A DNA stretch of 64,000 nucleotides from assembly GCF_016056375.1 (NCBI RefSeq), contig NZ_JAEDAE010000011.1:1-64000 (forward strand), written 5' to 3'. This stretch comes from Hymenobacter negativus. GTDB lineage: Bacteria > Bacteroidota > Bacteroidia > Cytophagales > Hymenobacteraceae. Below the pieces are notes generated by a model. The model saw nothing but the letters and a program-made list of their open reading frames with translations. It made no database searches and had not been told where the DNA came from. The translations under genes were made by a program, and so were the position numbers. Each line of letters begins with the position of its first letter. Position 1 is the first letter of the stretch. Below are positions 32,408 to 40,462 of this stretch, piece by piece.

Positions 32408-32565
32408 TGTTGAAACGTGAACCGCTGGACGGCCGGCTGGTTTGGGCCGCAGATGACTGGTTATTGATACAGCAGCCGGCCGAAATATTCGCCGCACAAT
32501 GGGCTTTTATTTGGATTACATGTGCTTTCTTTAGGGGCAAGCTGGTCGCTAATCTTCCCCGTTCC

Positions 32566-34125
32566 ATGTCTAATCCTGAGAAAGCTGTGCCGGGTTCGGC
32601 GGCGGCCAGTGCGGCGCTGGTGGAGCGGGAGCATCAGCTTTCGGTTCTTTTCAATACCATTGCCGATGTCACGTTCATACTGAGCGTAGAGGGCGAAGGC
32701 CGCTATCGGTTTGTATTTGCTAATAAAGCCTTCGAAAAAACGACCGGGCTGCCGCTGGAACAGGTGCTGGGGTATTACGTGGAGGACATTATTCCGGAGC
32801 CCTCGCTCAGCTTGGTGCTCACCAAATACCGCGAGGCAATTACCCGCATGGAGCGCGTGGTTTGGCAGGAAACATCTGATTATCCGACGGGCCAGGTGAC
32901 GGGCGAAGTAAGCGTGACGCCGGTGCCCGACGAGCGTGGCCACTGCTCCCAACTGGTGGGCGTGGTGCATGATTTGACCAAGGAAAAGCAGGTGGAAATG
33001 GCGTTGCGCCTCAGCAACGAGCGGTTTGCCTACGCCCTGAAGGCCACCACCGACGCCATTTACGATTGGAACGTGGCCGCCAACACGCTGTATTGGGGGG
33101 AAGGATTTGAAGAGTTATTTGGGCATCACCTCGCCGAAAACCCGACGCCATTCAGCAAATGGGCCGATTTGGTGCACCCCGATGACAGCCCGCGTGTGGT
33201 GGCGGGCCTGCTCCGGACAGCGTTTGAAACCAAAAATGTGTTCTGGGAGGAAGAGTACCAGTTCCGGCGGGCCGATGGTACGTGGGCCGAAGTATTTGAC
33301 CGGGGCTACCTGTTGCGCGATGCGGCGGGCTGTACCGTGCGCATGATTGGGGCCATGAAGGACATCACGCCGCGCAAGCAGGCCGAGCGGCAGCAGCGGC
33401 TGCTGACCGAGAAGCTAATTGGCCAGAACAATGACCTGCAGCAGTTTACTTACATCGTGTCGCACAACCTGCGGGCGCCGCTGGCGAATGCACTGGGATT
33501 TAGCGACCTGCTGGCGCGAGTGGATAAGCACTCGGCGGTGTTCGACACGTCGCTGCACAACCTGCGCACCAGCCTGCAGCTGCTCGACGAGGTGCTAACC
33601 GATATGAACGATATTCTGTCGGTGCGCGATGAGCAGGCCGGCTACCGGCCCGAGCCGGTGCCGCTGGCCGTCGTATGCCAGCAGGCGCTGCAAGGCCTGC
33701 ACGAAGCGCTGCAAGCCGCAAGCGGCCAGCTCCGCATTGCCATTCCGGCGGACCTGCGCGTGGCCGGCAGCCGGGCGTATTTCCACAGCATCTTTCACAA
33801 CCTGATTTCCAATGCCATTAAGTACCGGGCCGATGCCCGGCCGCTGGTGATTGACATCATGGCTACCGCGACCCCGGCGGAGGGGTTGACCATAACGGTG
33901 CGCGATAATGGCTTGGGGTTTGACCGCCAGCAGGCCGGCAACAACGTTTTTCAACTCTACCGGCGCTTTCATGCGGGGCAGTCCGGGCGCGGCATTGGCC
34001 TGTATCTGGTACGGGCACACGTAGAAGCCATGGGCGGCCAGATTGCCGTGGAAAGCTGCCCCGGTGAAGGAACCGAATTCACTCTTCATTTCAGGCCCTA
34101 TGCGGATGAAAACCTATCTCATTGA
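32566..34125 (+). CDS. PAS-domain sensor histidine kinase
   Basis: A 519 aa soluble kinase (start MSNPEKAVPG). Two PAS domains are visible (about 28-145 and 155-285, the second with a PAC-like tail GYLLRDAAGCTVRMIGAMKDITPRKQAE), then a HisKA helix with the phospho-acceptor SHNLRAPLANALGF (about 313-326), and a HATPase domain with the N box HNLISNAIKYRAD, DNGLGFD and GRGIGLYLVRAHVEAMGG. No membrane segment, so it senses a cytoplasmic signal, possibly redox or a bound ligand. Divergent from nuoA. Its last 26 bases overlap the response regulator gene. Confidence 0.92.
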   Translation: MSNPEKAVPGSAAASAALVEREHQLSVLFNTIADVTFILSVEGEGRYRFVFANKAFEKTTGLPLEQVLGYYVEDIIPEPSLSLVLTKYREAITRMERVVWQETSDYPTGQVTGEVSVTPVPDERGHCSQLVGVVHDLTKEKQVEMALRLSNERFAYALKATTDAIYDWNVAANTLYWGEGFEELFGHHLAENPTPFSKWADLVHPDDSPRVVAGLLRTAFETKNVFWEEEYQFRRADGTWAEVFDRGYLLRDAAGCTVRMIGAMKDITPRKQAERQQRLLTEKLIGQNNDLQQFTYIVSHNLRAPLANALGFSDLLARVDKHSAVFDTSLHNLRTSLQLLDEVLTDMNDILSVRDEQAGYRPEPVPLAVVCQQALQGLHEALQAASGQLRIAIPADLRVAGSRAYFHSIFHNLISNAIKYRADARPLVIDIMATATPAEGLTITVRDNGLGFDRQQAGNNVFQLYRRFHAGQSGRGIGLYLVRAHVEAMGGQIAVESCPGEGTEFTLHFRPYADENLSH

Positions 34126-34522
34126 TGACGACGAACTCGCCATCTACCTCACCGAGCATCTGTTGCGAGCCGAAGGGTTTTCCAATTGCATCTGCACATT
34201 TCAGTCGGCCCAAGAGGCGCTAGACAAGCTGGTGGGGCGAAAACAGGCCATACCACAGGTCGTATTTCTGGACCTTAACATGCCGCTGATGGATGGCTGG
34301 CAGTTCCTCGATGCCCTGACGCCTTACCAGGAGGCGTTACGCGGTACCTGTCGCATCTACATCCTCACCTCGTCGCTGGCGCTGAATGACCTGGAGAAAT
34401 CCAAGCAGTACAACTTAGTGGCTGGCCTGATTCACAAGCCGTTGGATAGCGAAGAAATCCGCTCCATCCAGTCGCTTTACAGCGACGGGGAGGTAGGGGA
34501 TGATGAGCCTTGCGACTGCTGA
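34100..34522 (+). CDS. Single-domain (CheY-like) response regulator
   Basis: A 140 aa receiver domain with no output domain. Features: the acidic pair in MKTYLIDDDELAIYL, phospho-acceptor Asp in VVFLDLNMPLMDGWQFL (about 60), Thr/Ser in IYILTSSL and Lys in LIHKPLDSEEI. Start codons at 34100 or 34106 both overlap the kinase gene, pointing to translational coupling and a cognate pair. Such stand-alone receivers usually work by protein contact; here the target is unknown. Confidence 0.9.
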   Translation: MRMKTYLIDDDELAIYLTEHLLRAEGFSNCICTFQSAQEALDKLVGRKQAIPQVVFLDLNMPLMDGWQFLDALTPYQEALRGTCRIYILTSSLALNDLEKSKQYNLVAGLIHKPLDSEEIRSIQSLYSDGEVGDDEPCDC

Positions 34523-34569
34523 CCACCAATTGGTAGCTATTAGTCAAATAGAAGCTGAGCGCTGCGGTT

Positions 34570-34629
34570 AGCTATTGACAATGAAAAAGCCGAACTTATT
34601 CAAGTCCGGCTTTTTCATTGTCAATAGCT
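34570..34629. terminator. Bidirectional terminator between the response regulator and pruA
   Basis: Arms 34570-34597 and 34602-34629 (core TTGACAATGAAAAAGCCG) are 28-base complements with one mismatch and a 4-base loop ATTC. Internal A/T runs serve both directions. Confidence 0.85.
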
Positions 34630-34637
34630 GATAAGGC

Positions 34638-36302
34638 TTACAGGCCTTTGTCGCGGTTCAAATCCTCGGCTGGTTCCGAGCCGAGGAAGGGGTAGCGGTA
34701 GTCGGTGACGGGCACGAAGGTTTCCTTGATGGCGCGGGGCGACACCCAGCGCAGGAGGTTCAGGATGGAGCCGGCTTTGTCGTTGGTGCCGGAGGCGCGG
34801 GCGCCGCCGAATGGCTGCTGGCCCACCACGGCGCCGGTGGGCTTATCGTTGATATAGAAGTTGCCGGCGGCGTGCGTCAGCTTCTTCGAAGCCAAGTCGA
34901 TGGCGTACCGGTCCTGCGCGAAAACGGCCCCGGTGAGGGCGTAGGGCGAGGTGGTATCTACCAGCTCCAGAGTTTCCTCGAATTGGTCGGCGTCGTAGAC
35001 GTACACCGTCACCACGGGGCCGAACAGCTCGTCGCACATCGTGATGTATTTCGGGTCTTTGGCCAGGATGACGGTGGGCTCGATGAAGTAGCCTTTCGAC
35101 TTGTCGTAGCCGCCACCGGCAATGATTTCGGCGTTCGGGTCGGCCTTGGCACCGTCGATGTATTTGGCGAGCTTATCGAAAGAAACTTCGCTGATAACGG
35201 CGTTGATGAAGTTGCCGAAGTCTTCCACGTCGCCCATTTTGAAGGAGGCGAGGTCCTCCTTCACGTAGCCGAGGATTTCATCGGCTAGGTTGCTGGGCAG
35301 GTAGACGCGCGAGGCCGCCGAGCATTTCTGGCCCTGGTACTCGAACGCGCCGCGCGAGATGCCCACGGCCACGGCCTTGGCGTGGGCCGTCTTGTGCGCC
35401 ACGATGAAGTCTTTGCCGCCGGTTTCGCCCACGATGCGCGGGTAGGATTTGTAGCGGTGGATGTTCTGACCGATTTCCTGCCAGATGGTCTGGAAGACTT
35501 TGGTGGAGCCGGTAAAGTGAATGCCGGCAAAATCGGGGTGCTTGAACACTACGTCGCCCACCACCGGGCCGTCGGCGTAAATCAGGTTGATGACACCGGC
35601 CGGCACGCCGGCTTCTTCGAATAGCTCCATCAGCACCTGGGCCGAGTAAACCTGCGTATCGGCGGGTTTCCAGACGACGACGTTGCCCATCATGGCCGCT
35701 GAAGAAGGCAGGTTGGCGGCGATGGAAGTGAAGTTGAAGGGAGTGAGGGCAAACACGAAGCCTTCGAGGGGGCGCTGCTCCAGGCGGTTCCACATGCTGG
35801 GCAGGCTCTCGGGCTGCTGCTCGTACACCTGGCGCATGAAGTGCACGTTGAAGCGGAAAAAGTCAATCAGCTCGCAGGCGGCGTCGATTTCGGCCTGGAA
35901 GGCGTTTTTGCTCTGGGCCAGCATAGTGGCCGCGTTGATGCGGGCGCGGTAGGGGCCAGCCAGCAGGTCGGCAGCTTTCAGGAAAATGGCGGCGCGGTGC
36001 TCCCAGGGCAGCTCGGCCCAGGCAGTGCGGGCGGTCAGGGCGGCGTCGATGGCCTGATTCACGTGGCTGGCATCGCCGTAGTGGAAGTGGCCGATGGTAC
36101 GCTGGTGGTCGTGCGGCGGGCTGATGCGCTTGAGGTTGCCGGTGCGCACCTGCTTGCCGCCGATGTGCATGGGAATGTCCAGCTCGAGCCCGCGCAGGCT
36201 CTTGAGCTGCTGCTGAAGCTCCAGCCGCTCTTTGGAGCCGGGCGCGTAGCCTTTGACGGGTTCGTTAATTGGGGTCGGGACGTTGAAAAAGCCGTTGGCC
36301 AT
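34638..36302 (-). CDS. pruA: L-glutamate gamma-semialdehyde dehydrogenase (P5C dehydrogenase)
   Basis: Oxidises glutamate semialdehyde (from proline) to glutamate with NAD. The 554 aa protein begins MANGFFNVPTPINEPVKGYAPGSKERLELQQ, the usual start of the stand-alone Bacteroidota/eukaryote-like P5CDH. Aldehyde dehydrogenase sites: FTPFNFT-like ALTPFNFTSIAANLP, GETGGKDFIVAH with the general base Glu (about 290), and EYQGQKCSAASRVYLP with the catalytic Cys (about 325). A TACCTTTG box 46 bases upstream (36348-36355) is a likely -7 element. No PutA or PRODH gene is near. Confidence 0.96.
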   Translation of the reverse strand: MANGFFNVPTPINEPVKGYAPGSKERLELQQQLKSLRGLELDIPMHIGGKQVRTGNLKRISPPHDHQRTIGHFHYGDASHVNQAIDAALTARTAWAELPWEHRAAIFLKAADLLAGPYRARINAATMLAQSKNAFQAEIDAACELIDFFRFNVHFMRQVYEQQPESLPSMWNRLEQRPLEGFVFALTPFNFTSIAANLPSSAAMMGNVVVWKPADTQVYSAQVLMELFEEAGVPAGVINLIYADGPVVGDVVFKHPDFAGIHFTGSTKVFQTIWQEIGQNIHRYKSYPRIVGETGGKDFIVAHKTAHAKAVAVGISRGAFEYQGQKCSAASRVYLPSNLADEILGYVKEDLASFKMGDVEDFGNFINAVISEVSFDKLAKYIDGAKADPNAEIIAGGGYDKSKGYFIEPTVILAKDPKYITMCDELFGPVVTVYVYDADQFEETLELVDTTSPYALTGAVFAQDRYAIDLASKKLTHAAGNFYINDKPTGAVVGQQPFGGARASGTNDKAGSILNLLRWVSPRAIKETFVPVTDYRYPFLGSEPAEDLNRDKGL

Positions 36303-36347
36303 AAGGATTCGGGGTTTGTTTTAGAGAGGGCTTGGGGTGGGATGGGA

Positions 36348-36355
36348 CAAAGGTA
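36348..36355 (-). promoter_or_regulatory. -7 element of the pruA promoter (TACCTTTG)
   Basis: TACCTTTG on the minus strand matches TAnnTTTG and lies about 46 bases before the pruA start. No TTG is seen at the usual upstream distance. Confidence 0.5.
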
Positions 36356-36379
36356 AAGGCAGTTTAGAAAGCCCGTTTA

Positions 36380-36799
36380 TTACGTAACCGCTTTACTGCT
36401 TTCCTTAACATTGAAGCAAGCATAAAGTAGGACCAGCCCAAAAGCCAAAATGGCTAGGGTTCTCCACTCAAACCACCCTTCCGTTGCCACAACAGTGTTC
36501 TTCGGGTTGTGAAGTTGGTAATGAATGGGAATCAGGCTTCCTACGCTGGATGACTTATAAATGTGTTTGCTGACTTCGGTAGTGGTGGTGACAGAATCAC
36601 CCATTTGCCTTTTGAATACCAACTCAAGTTGATAAGTATTATTCGCCGCTTTGGGATTGATAATCTCGGTTTTTAACCGAGCGATGGCCAAAGGACCGTT
36701 GCTGGAACTCCAGCGTCCAAGGGTTTCTAAGGCAAATGTTCCAATCATTACCATACTGATAAAGAAAAGAACCATTTGAATCAGTGTTTTGGCAACCAT
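36380..36799 (-). CDS. Small membrane protein, DUF3592-like
   Basis: A 139 aa protein with an N-terminal membrane segment (MVAKTLIQMVLFFISMVMIG), a beta-rich extracytoplasmic part (NNTYQLELVFKRQMGDSVTTTTEVSKHIYKSSSVGSLIPIHYQLHNPKNTV) and a second segment near 115-132 (LAILAFGLVLLYACF). This TM-beta-TM plan with a 'hydrophobic-GS-PIHY-NP' core resembles DUF3592 proteins. The function is unknown. AT-richer than the flanking genes. Confidence 0.65.
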   Translation of the reverse strand: MVAKTLIQMVLFFISMVMIGTFALETLGRWSSSNGPLAIARLKTEIINPKAANNTYQLELVFKRQMGDSVTTTTEVSKHIYKSSSVGSLIPIHYQLHNPKNTVVATEGWFEWRTLAILAFGLVLLYACFNVKESSKAVT

Positions 36800-36829
36800 A
36801 GAAATTGTTGGAACGTGGATTGAAAATAG

Positions 36830-37378
36830 CTACAGCCGCCCCAGCAGCTCCCGCACCTGCCGCGTCAGGTCCTCAAGCGAACCGCTGTTGTGCAGCACCA
36901 CATCAAAATGCGGGTAGTCGTCCATAGCGGTTTCGCTGGGGTGGTTGTCGTCGCGGGTACCGTCGCCGCGCTGCTGCAACGGGTCGCCTTCCACGCGCAG
37001 CATAAGGCCGCCGCGGGCGCGGATGGGGTCGGCCTCGTTGGCGAAGCGCACGTCGGGCACCAGCACGAAGGCATCATGGGGCAGGCCAGCGAAGAAGGCA
37101 TCGACCCACACCAGTGGTTCCCAGGCACGCAGGGCGCTGCCCACCTGCTGGAGCATTTCGCCCCGCGTGCGGTGGAAGGTGGGCACCAACTCGGCCTTGC
37201 CTTCCTGGGTGTAGTAGGGAGTCACGGCCTCGCCTGTGAGGGCCGCACAGACGGACTTAATGGAGTCGCCGAAGGAGCGAATCTGCCACTGGCGCTCGGG
37301 CTGGAGCTGTTGCAGGATGCGGGCCACGGTGTCTTTGCCGCTGCCCCGGCGGCCGGAGAGGCCAATGAGGTAAATCAT
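36830..37378 (-). CDS. P-loop nucleotide kinase (dNMP kinase-like)
   Basis: A 182 aa protein from MIYLIGLSGRRGSGKD, with a Walker A of the form GxxGSGKDT typical of deoxynucleoside monophosphate kinases and related small kinases. LVPDVRFANEAD (about 105-116) is the characteristic acidic/Arg motif of phage-type dNMP kinases. The C terminus includes HPSETAMDDYPHFDVVLHNSGSLEDL, similar to dephospho-CoA-kinase-like folds. The substrate is not certain. The upstream Met (37417) adds 13 unlikely residues. 61 bases downstream of a nucleotidase gene, a possible pair in nucleotide metabolism. Confidence 0.75.
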   Translation of the reverse strand: MIYLIGLSGRRGSGKDTVARILQQLQPERQWQIRSFGDSIKSVCAALTGEAVTPYYTQEGKAELVPTFHRTRGEMLQQVGSALRAWEPLVWVDAFFAGLPHDAFVLVPDVRFANEADPIRARGGLMLRVEGDPLQQRGDGTRDDNHPSETAMDDYPHFDVVLHNSGSLEDLTRQVRELLGRL

Positions 37379-37439
37379 GGGGTCGGGGTAGCCATCATGC
37401 TTCGCTGCACTCTGCACGACGGGCTTTTCTCGTTCTCTA

Positions 37440-38132
37440 TTATAAAAACTCTTTTAGCTCACTCAGGCAACTGATTTCGTGCGTAATCTGGTTGAAATGC
37501 CGTCGCTTATCAGGGTTGAAATACACCTGGTCGATGCCGGCGTTGTACGCGCCCAGCACGTCGCATTCCAGGTTGTCGCCAATCATCAGGCTTTCGGCGG
37601 CGGTGGCCCCGGCGCGCTCCAGCGCGTGGCGAAACATGCGTGGGTCGGGCTTGAGGCAGCCACTTTCCTCGGAGGTAATCACCTCCTCGAAATAATGCGT
37701 CAGGTTCGACGAGGCCAATTTGATACCCTGAATGTCGTTGAAGCCGTTGGTAATGAGGTGTAGACGGTACTTGGGCTTCAGGTAGTCGAGTACCTCGTGG
37801 GTAAAGGGAAATACCGCCGATTTCTGAGGCAGGATATTGGTGAACTCAGCCGAGATGGTGGCCGGAATCTGGTCTTCGGTCAGGCCCAGCCGGGTCAGGG
37901 TGCGGCTGAAGCGTGCCTCGCGCAACTGGCTCTGGGTGATTTTATTGCTTTGGTACAAGCGCCAGAGGGCATGGTTAATGTCGCTGTAGACGCTAATAAA
38001 ATGGTCGGCCGTGAAGGTGCCGTAGCGGGCGAAATCGTGCCGCTCGTAAAGGGTGAGCAGCGTTTCGTTGGCGTTTTTTTCGAAATCCCACAGCGTGTGG
38101 TCAAGGTCGAAGAAGAGGTGGCGGTATTTCAT
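37440..38132 (-). CDS. yjjG: YjjG-family noncanonical pyrimidine nucleotidase (HAD superfamily)
   Basis: Dephosphorylates (noncanonical) pyrimidine nucleotides. The 230 aa protein has HAD motif I FFDLDHTLWDFEKNA (about 7-21), motif II LITNGFND (about 123), and motifs III/IV KPDPRMFRHALERAGA and MIGDNLECDVLGAYNAGID (about 178-196). An upstream palindromic element separates it from the UbiA gene, which is on the same strand. Confidence 0.88.
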   Translation of the reverse strand: MKYRHLFFDLDHTLWDFEKNANETLLTLYERHDFARYGTFTADHFISVYSDINHALWRLYQSNKITQSQLREARFSRTLTRLGLTEDQIPATISAEFTNILPQKSAVFPFTHEVLDYLKPKYRLHLITNGFNDIQGIKLASSNLTHYFEEVITSEESGCLKPDPRMFRHALERAGATAAESLMIGDNLECDVLGAYNAGIDQVYFNPDKRRHFNQITHEISCLSELKEFL

Positions 38133-38159
38133 TCAGGCTTTGGGTTATTTGTTGTCGTT

Positions 38160-38261
38160 TGTCATCCTGAGCGCAGCGAAGGACCTTATCACGTTTGCTC
38201 CGACTGGGTTACACCAAACAGTTCAACGTTGATAAGGTCCTTCGCTGCGCTCAGGATGACA
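38160..38261. repeat. Palindromic intergenic element, TGTCATCCT type, between the UbiA and YjjG genes
   Basis: Starts TGTCATCCTGAGCGCAGCG (38160) and ends with its complement (38261). The two 34-base arms are nearly perfect complements around about 33 bases of unrelated spacer. Within each arm TCCT pairs with AGGA. The copy near 55 kb shares the arms but not the spacer. Confidence 0.9.
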
Positions 38262-38287
38262 GTATGAGCACAACACGGCAAAATCAA

Positions 38288-39226
38288 TTACAACGACCCG
38301 GCTAGGGCCATGCTCAGCACGCCGGCCAGCATGATGCCCTTGCAGAACGTGCTCAGGTGGCGAAAGTGCCGCCGCCGGTCGGCCCGGATGAGCAGTCGGG
38401 ATAGTTGGGCCATAGGCAGCAGCACCAGCAACAGTAGCCATAGGCCCAGCGGCCAGTGCCCGACCCAGAAAAGGCGGCCCGTGGCCCCCAGCGTGAGCAG
38501 GGCCAGGCAAGCCAGGAAAAAACCGGCCACCCACTTGGTGCGCGCCACGCCCCACACCAGCGGCAGCGTGCGGCAGCCGTGCTGGGCATCGCCGCGCATG
38601 TCTTCCACGTCTTTCACAATCTCGCGCACCATCGTGAGCAGGAAGGCGGCCAGCGCGTAGGGCCACACCACGCTGTGGCTGTCGTGGCGCTCCAGCTGCA
38701 GCTGCAGTTCGGGCAGCAGCACCAGCGCCGCCGTGAGGGTGGCAATGCTGAGGTTGCCCACCAGCGCCACCCGCTTGAAGCGGGCCGAATAGCCCCACAA
38801 CAGCAGGGCCGTGCCCAGCGTGACGAGGCCCAGCACTGGGTGCAGCCAGCCGGCCACCAGCACGCCCACCCCGCTGAACACCATGTGGGCCAGCATGGCC
38901 ATGCGCCGGTTCACCACGCGCCCAATCACCAATCGGTCGGGCCGGTTGATGGCGTCGATTTTCACGTCGTAATAGTCGTTGATGATGTAGCCGGCCGCCG
39001 CTACCAGCAGCGCCGCCCACACTAGCAGCCCGAAGCGCCGGTCCAGCAGCGACGCGCGCAGCGGCACCCCGGGCAGCAGCAGGCCGGCCCGCACCAGCGC
39101 CAGGCACAGCAGCATTATCAGCAGGTTGGGCCAGCGCACCAGCGTGGGCAAGGCCGTACGCAGCCGCTCCACGGGAAGGGGCGGGGGCAGGGCGGGCGCA
39201 GGGGGCTTGGGGGGCAGCGGGTTCAT
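38288..39226 (-). CDS. UbiA-family prenyltransferase
   Basis: Transfers a polyprenyl chain to an acceptor in the membrane. The 312 aa protein has a Pro-rich N terminus (PLPPKPPAPALPPPLPVE), about eight membrane segments, the first Asp motif NDYYDVKIDAINRPDR (about 79-94) and the second DVEDMRGDAQHGCRTLP (about 193-209). Bacteroidota members are often annotated geranylgeranylglycerol-phosphate geranylgeranyltransferase, but the acceptor cannot be read here; menaquinone or tetrapyrrole prenylation are alternatives. Confidence 0.85.
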   Translation of the reverse strand: MNPLPPKPPAPALPPPLPVERLRTALPTLVRWPNLLIMLLCLALVRAGLLLPGVPLRASLLDRRFGLLVWAALLVAAAGYIINDYYDVKIDAINRPDRLVIGRVVNRRMAMLAHMVFSGVGVLVAGWLHPVLGLVTLGTALLLWGYSARFKRVALVGNLSIATLTAALVLLPELQLQLERHDSHSVVWPYALAAFLLTMVREIVKDVEDMRGDAQHGCRTLPLVWGVARTKWVAGFFLACLALLTLGATGRLFWVGHWPLGLWLLLLVLLPMAQLSRLLIRADRRRHFRHLSTFCKGIMLAGVLSMALAGSL

Positions 39227-39312
39227 CGGCAGAAGCACGGGGCAGGCGAAGTGCAAAGGTCGGCGAAAGTGGCGGGCTGCCTGCGGGAAGGCAGTACGGA
39301 CCGAGCATAAAA

Positions 39313-39338
39313 AAGCCTCTCCGTTGCGGGAGAGGCTT
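39313..39338 (-). terminator. Terminator after the cold shock gene
   Basis: AAGCCTCTCC (39313-39322) pairs with GGAGAGGCTT (39329-39338); on the minus strand a T run follows. It lies 42 bases beyond the cspA stop. Confidence 0.82.
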
Positions 39339-39379
39339 CTGCGATGGCGCGGGGCGCAGCCATCAGAGTGTTTTCAAGC

Positions 39380-39574
39380 TCAGATTTTGCGCACGTTCAC
39401 GGCGTTGATGCCTTTGCGGCCTTCCTGGGTTTCAAATTCTACCCGGTCGTTTTGTTGCACTGTGGTCCCGTTCAGGCCCGTTACGTGTACGAAAAAGTCT
39501 TCTTTCGTTTGGTCGTCGGTCACGAAGCCGTAGCCTTTGGCTTCGTTAAAAAATTTGATGATGCCGGTTTTCAT
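39380..39574 (-). CDS. cspA: Cold shock domain protein (CspA family)
   Basis: A 64 aa OB-fold nucleic acid-binding protein acting as an RNA chaperone. RNP1 is KGYGFVTDD (about 14-22) and RNP2 FFVHVTGL (about 27-34). From MKTGIIKFFNEAKGYG the length is the usual single-domain size; the longer frame to 39646 is leader sequence. The A-rich leader (AAAACAAAAAGGAAAAG) just upstream of the start gives a good binding site. Monocistronic by its own terminator. Confidence 0.95.
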   Translation of the reverse strand: MKTGIIKFFNEAKGYGFVTDDQTKEDFFVHVTGLNGTTVQQNDRVEFETQEGRKGINAVNVRKI

Positions 39575-39714
39575 GCAAAAAACAAAAAGGAAAAGAAAAA
39601 ACCGCCCGGGTAAAGGCTGCGGAAAGGCCTGAAACAGCATTAACAAACCATTTCATCCCCGCTTACGCGGGAAGCCAACGCGGGGTTGGCCGGCCAGCGG
39701 CTCAGGCTCGACCG

Positions 39715-39951
39715 TTATTGGTTGTCGCGCCACTCGTACACCCACTTGGCCTGAATCTGCTCCAGGTGGCCTTCCGTGGCTTGCTCGCGGGTGCCATCGA
39801 AGTTATTCAGGCCCAGCACCCACTCAATCAAATCGGTGAAGCGGATGCGGTAGATTTTGGCCTCCGTGAAGTCGTCGCCGAACTTCTCGTAGAGCGCCAT
39901 GGCAATATCCTCGTGGTCGGCCCAGTGCATGGGCGGCTCAAAGTGGGGCAT
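39715..39951 (-). CDS. iscX: Fe-S assembly protein IscX
   Basis: A small acidic adaptor of iron-sulfur assembly (binds IscS and iron). From the ATG at 39951, 78 aa; an inner Met (MHWADHEDIA) at 39930 would give a size nearer the usual 66 aa. Family signature: DHEDIAMALYEKFGDDF, RFTDLIEWVLGLNNFDG and WVYEWRDN at the C terminus. It follows the ferredoxin gene, as in classic isc loci, but no other isc genes are near. A repeat of about 8-base units separates the two genes. Confidence 0.9.
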   Translation of the reverse strand: MPHFEPPMHWADHEDIAMALYEKFGDDFTEAKIYRIRFTDLIEWVLGLNNFDGTREQATEGHLEQIQAKWVYEWRDNQ

Positions 39952-39961
39952 GTTGTTGGTG

Positions 39962-40050
39962 TATGAGGGTATGGGGGTAAGAGGGCAGGGGTGTTTTCGG
40001 TAGGATGAAAAAGGCAATAAACAACTCCTACCCTCTTACCCTCTTACCCT
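39962..40050. repeat. Inverted repeat of about 8-base TACCCTCT units, between iscX and the ferredoxin gene
   Basis: The right part (40026-40050) repeats TACCCTCT twice and then TACCCT; the left part (39962-39991) is its imperfect complement (GGGTATGGGGGTAAGAGGGCAGGGG). It fills most of the gap and resembles the heptad palindromes in the nuo cluster in organisation, not in sequence. Confidence 0.65.
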
Positions 40051-40056
40051 AAAAAA

Positions 40057-40392
40057 CTAGTGCCCGAGGAAGTGCTGGGGCGGGATGGTGACCACGAGTT
40101 GCATGTCCTTCTCCACCACGCACTGGCAGGCCAGGCGCGAGTTGATGCGTGGGTTTTCGGCGCGGTCAATGAAGTCTTCTTCCTTATCGGAAATTTCGGG
40201 CAGGTCGTCGCCGCCGGCGTTGATGTAGACGTGGCAGGTGCTGCAGCCGCATACACCGCCGCAGTTATGCTGGAGCTGGATGCCGTTGTTCAGCGCCACG
40301 TCGAGCACCGATTCGCCGGAGGCCGCCACGTGGGTTTGGGCCGGCTGGCCGTCGCTGAACTGGAAGGTGATGGTGGTGGCGGAAACAGACAA
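40057..40392 (-). CDS. fdx: 2Fe-2S ferredoxin (adrenodoxin/Isc type)
   Basis: An 111 aa electron carrier, likely for Fe-S cluster assembly given iscX next to it. Cluster ligands: HNCGGVCGCSTCHV (C-x5-C-x2-C with one additional Cys inside) and the fourth Cys in SRLACQCVV. No ATG lies near the family start; I chose the TTG at 40392 (MSVSATTITFQFSDG); another TTG at 40404 is the alternative. The open frame to 40563 overlaps the upstream DUF2520 gene in another frame and was rejected. The overall length then agrees with Isc ferredoxins. Confidence 0.86.
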   Translation of the reverse strand: MSVSATTITFQFSDGQPAQTHVAASGESVLDVALNNGIQLQHNCGGVCGCSTCHVYINAGGDDLPEISDKEEDFIDRAENPRINSRLACQCVVEKDMQLVVTIPPQHFLGH

Positions 40393-40462
40393 AACAGGAA
40401 TCAAAAAAGTCGAATAATACGCGGCATTTGCCGCCGCAAAGGTACTCTCCCCAGCCCCGGCA

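Noticed and set aside
38223..39308. 361-codon minus-strand frame overlapping the UbiA gene
   Set aside because: It is Arg/Ala/Gly/His-rich, out of frame with the clear NDYYD-containing UbiA protein, and runs into a palindromic repeat.
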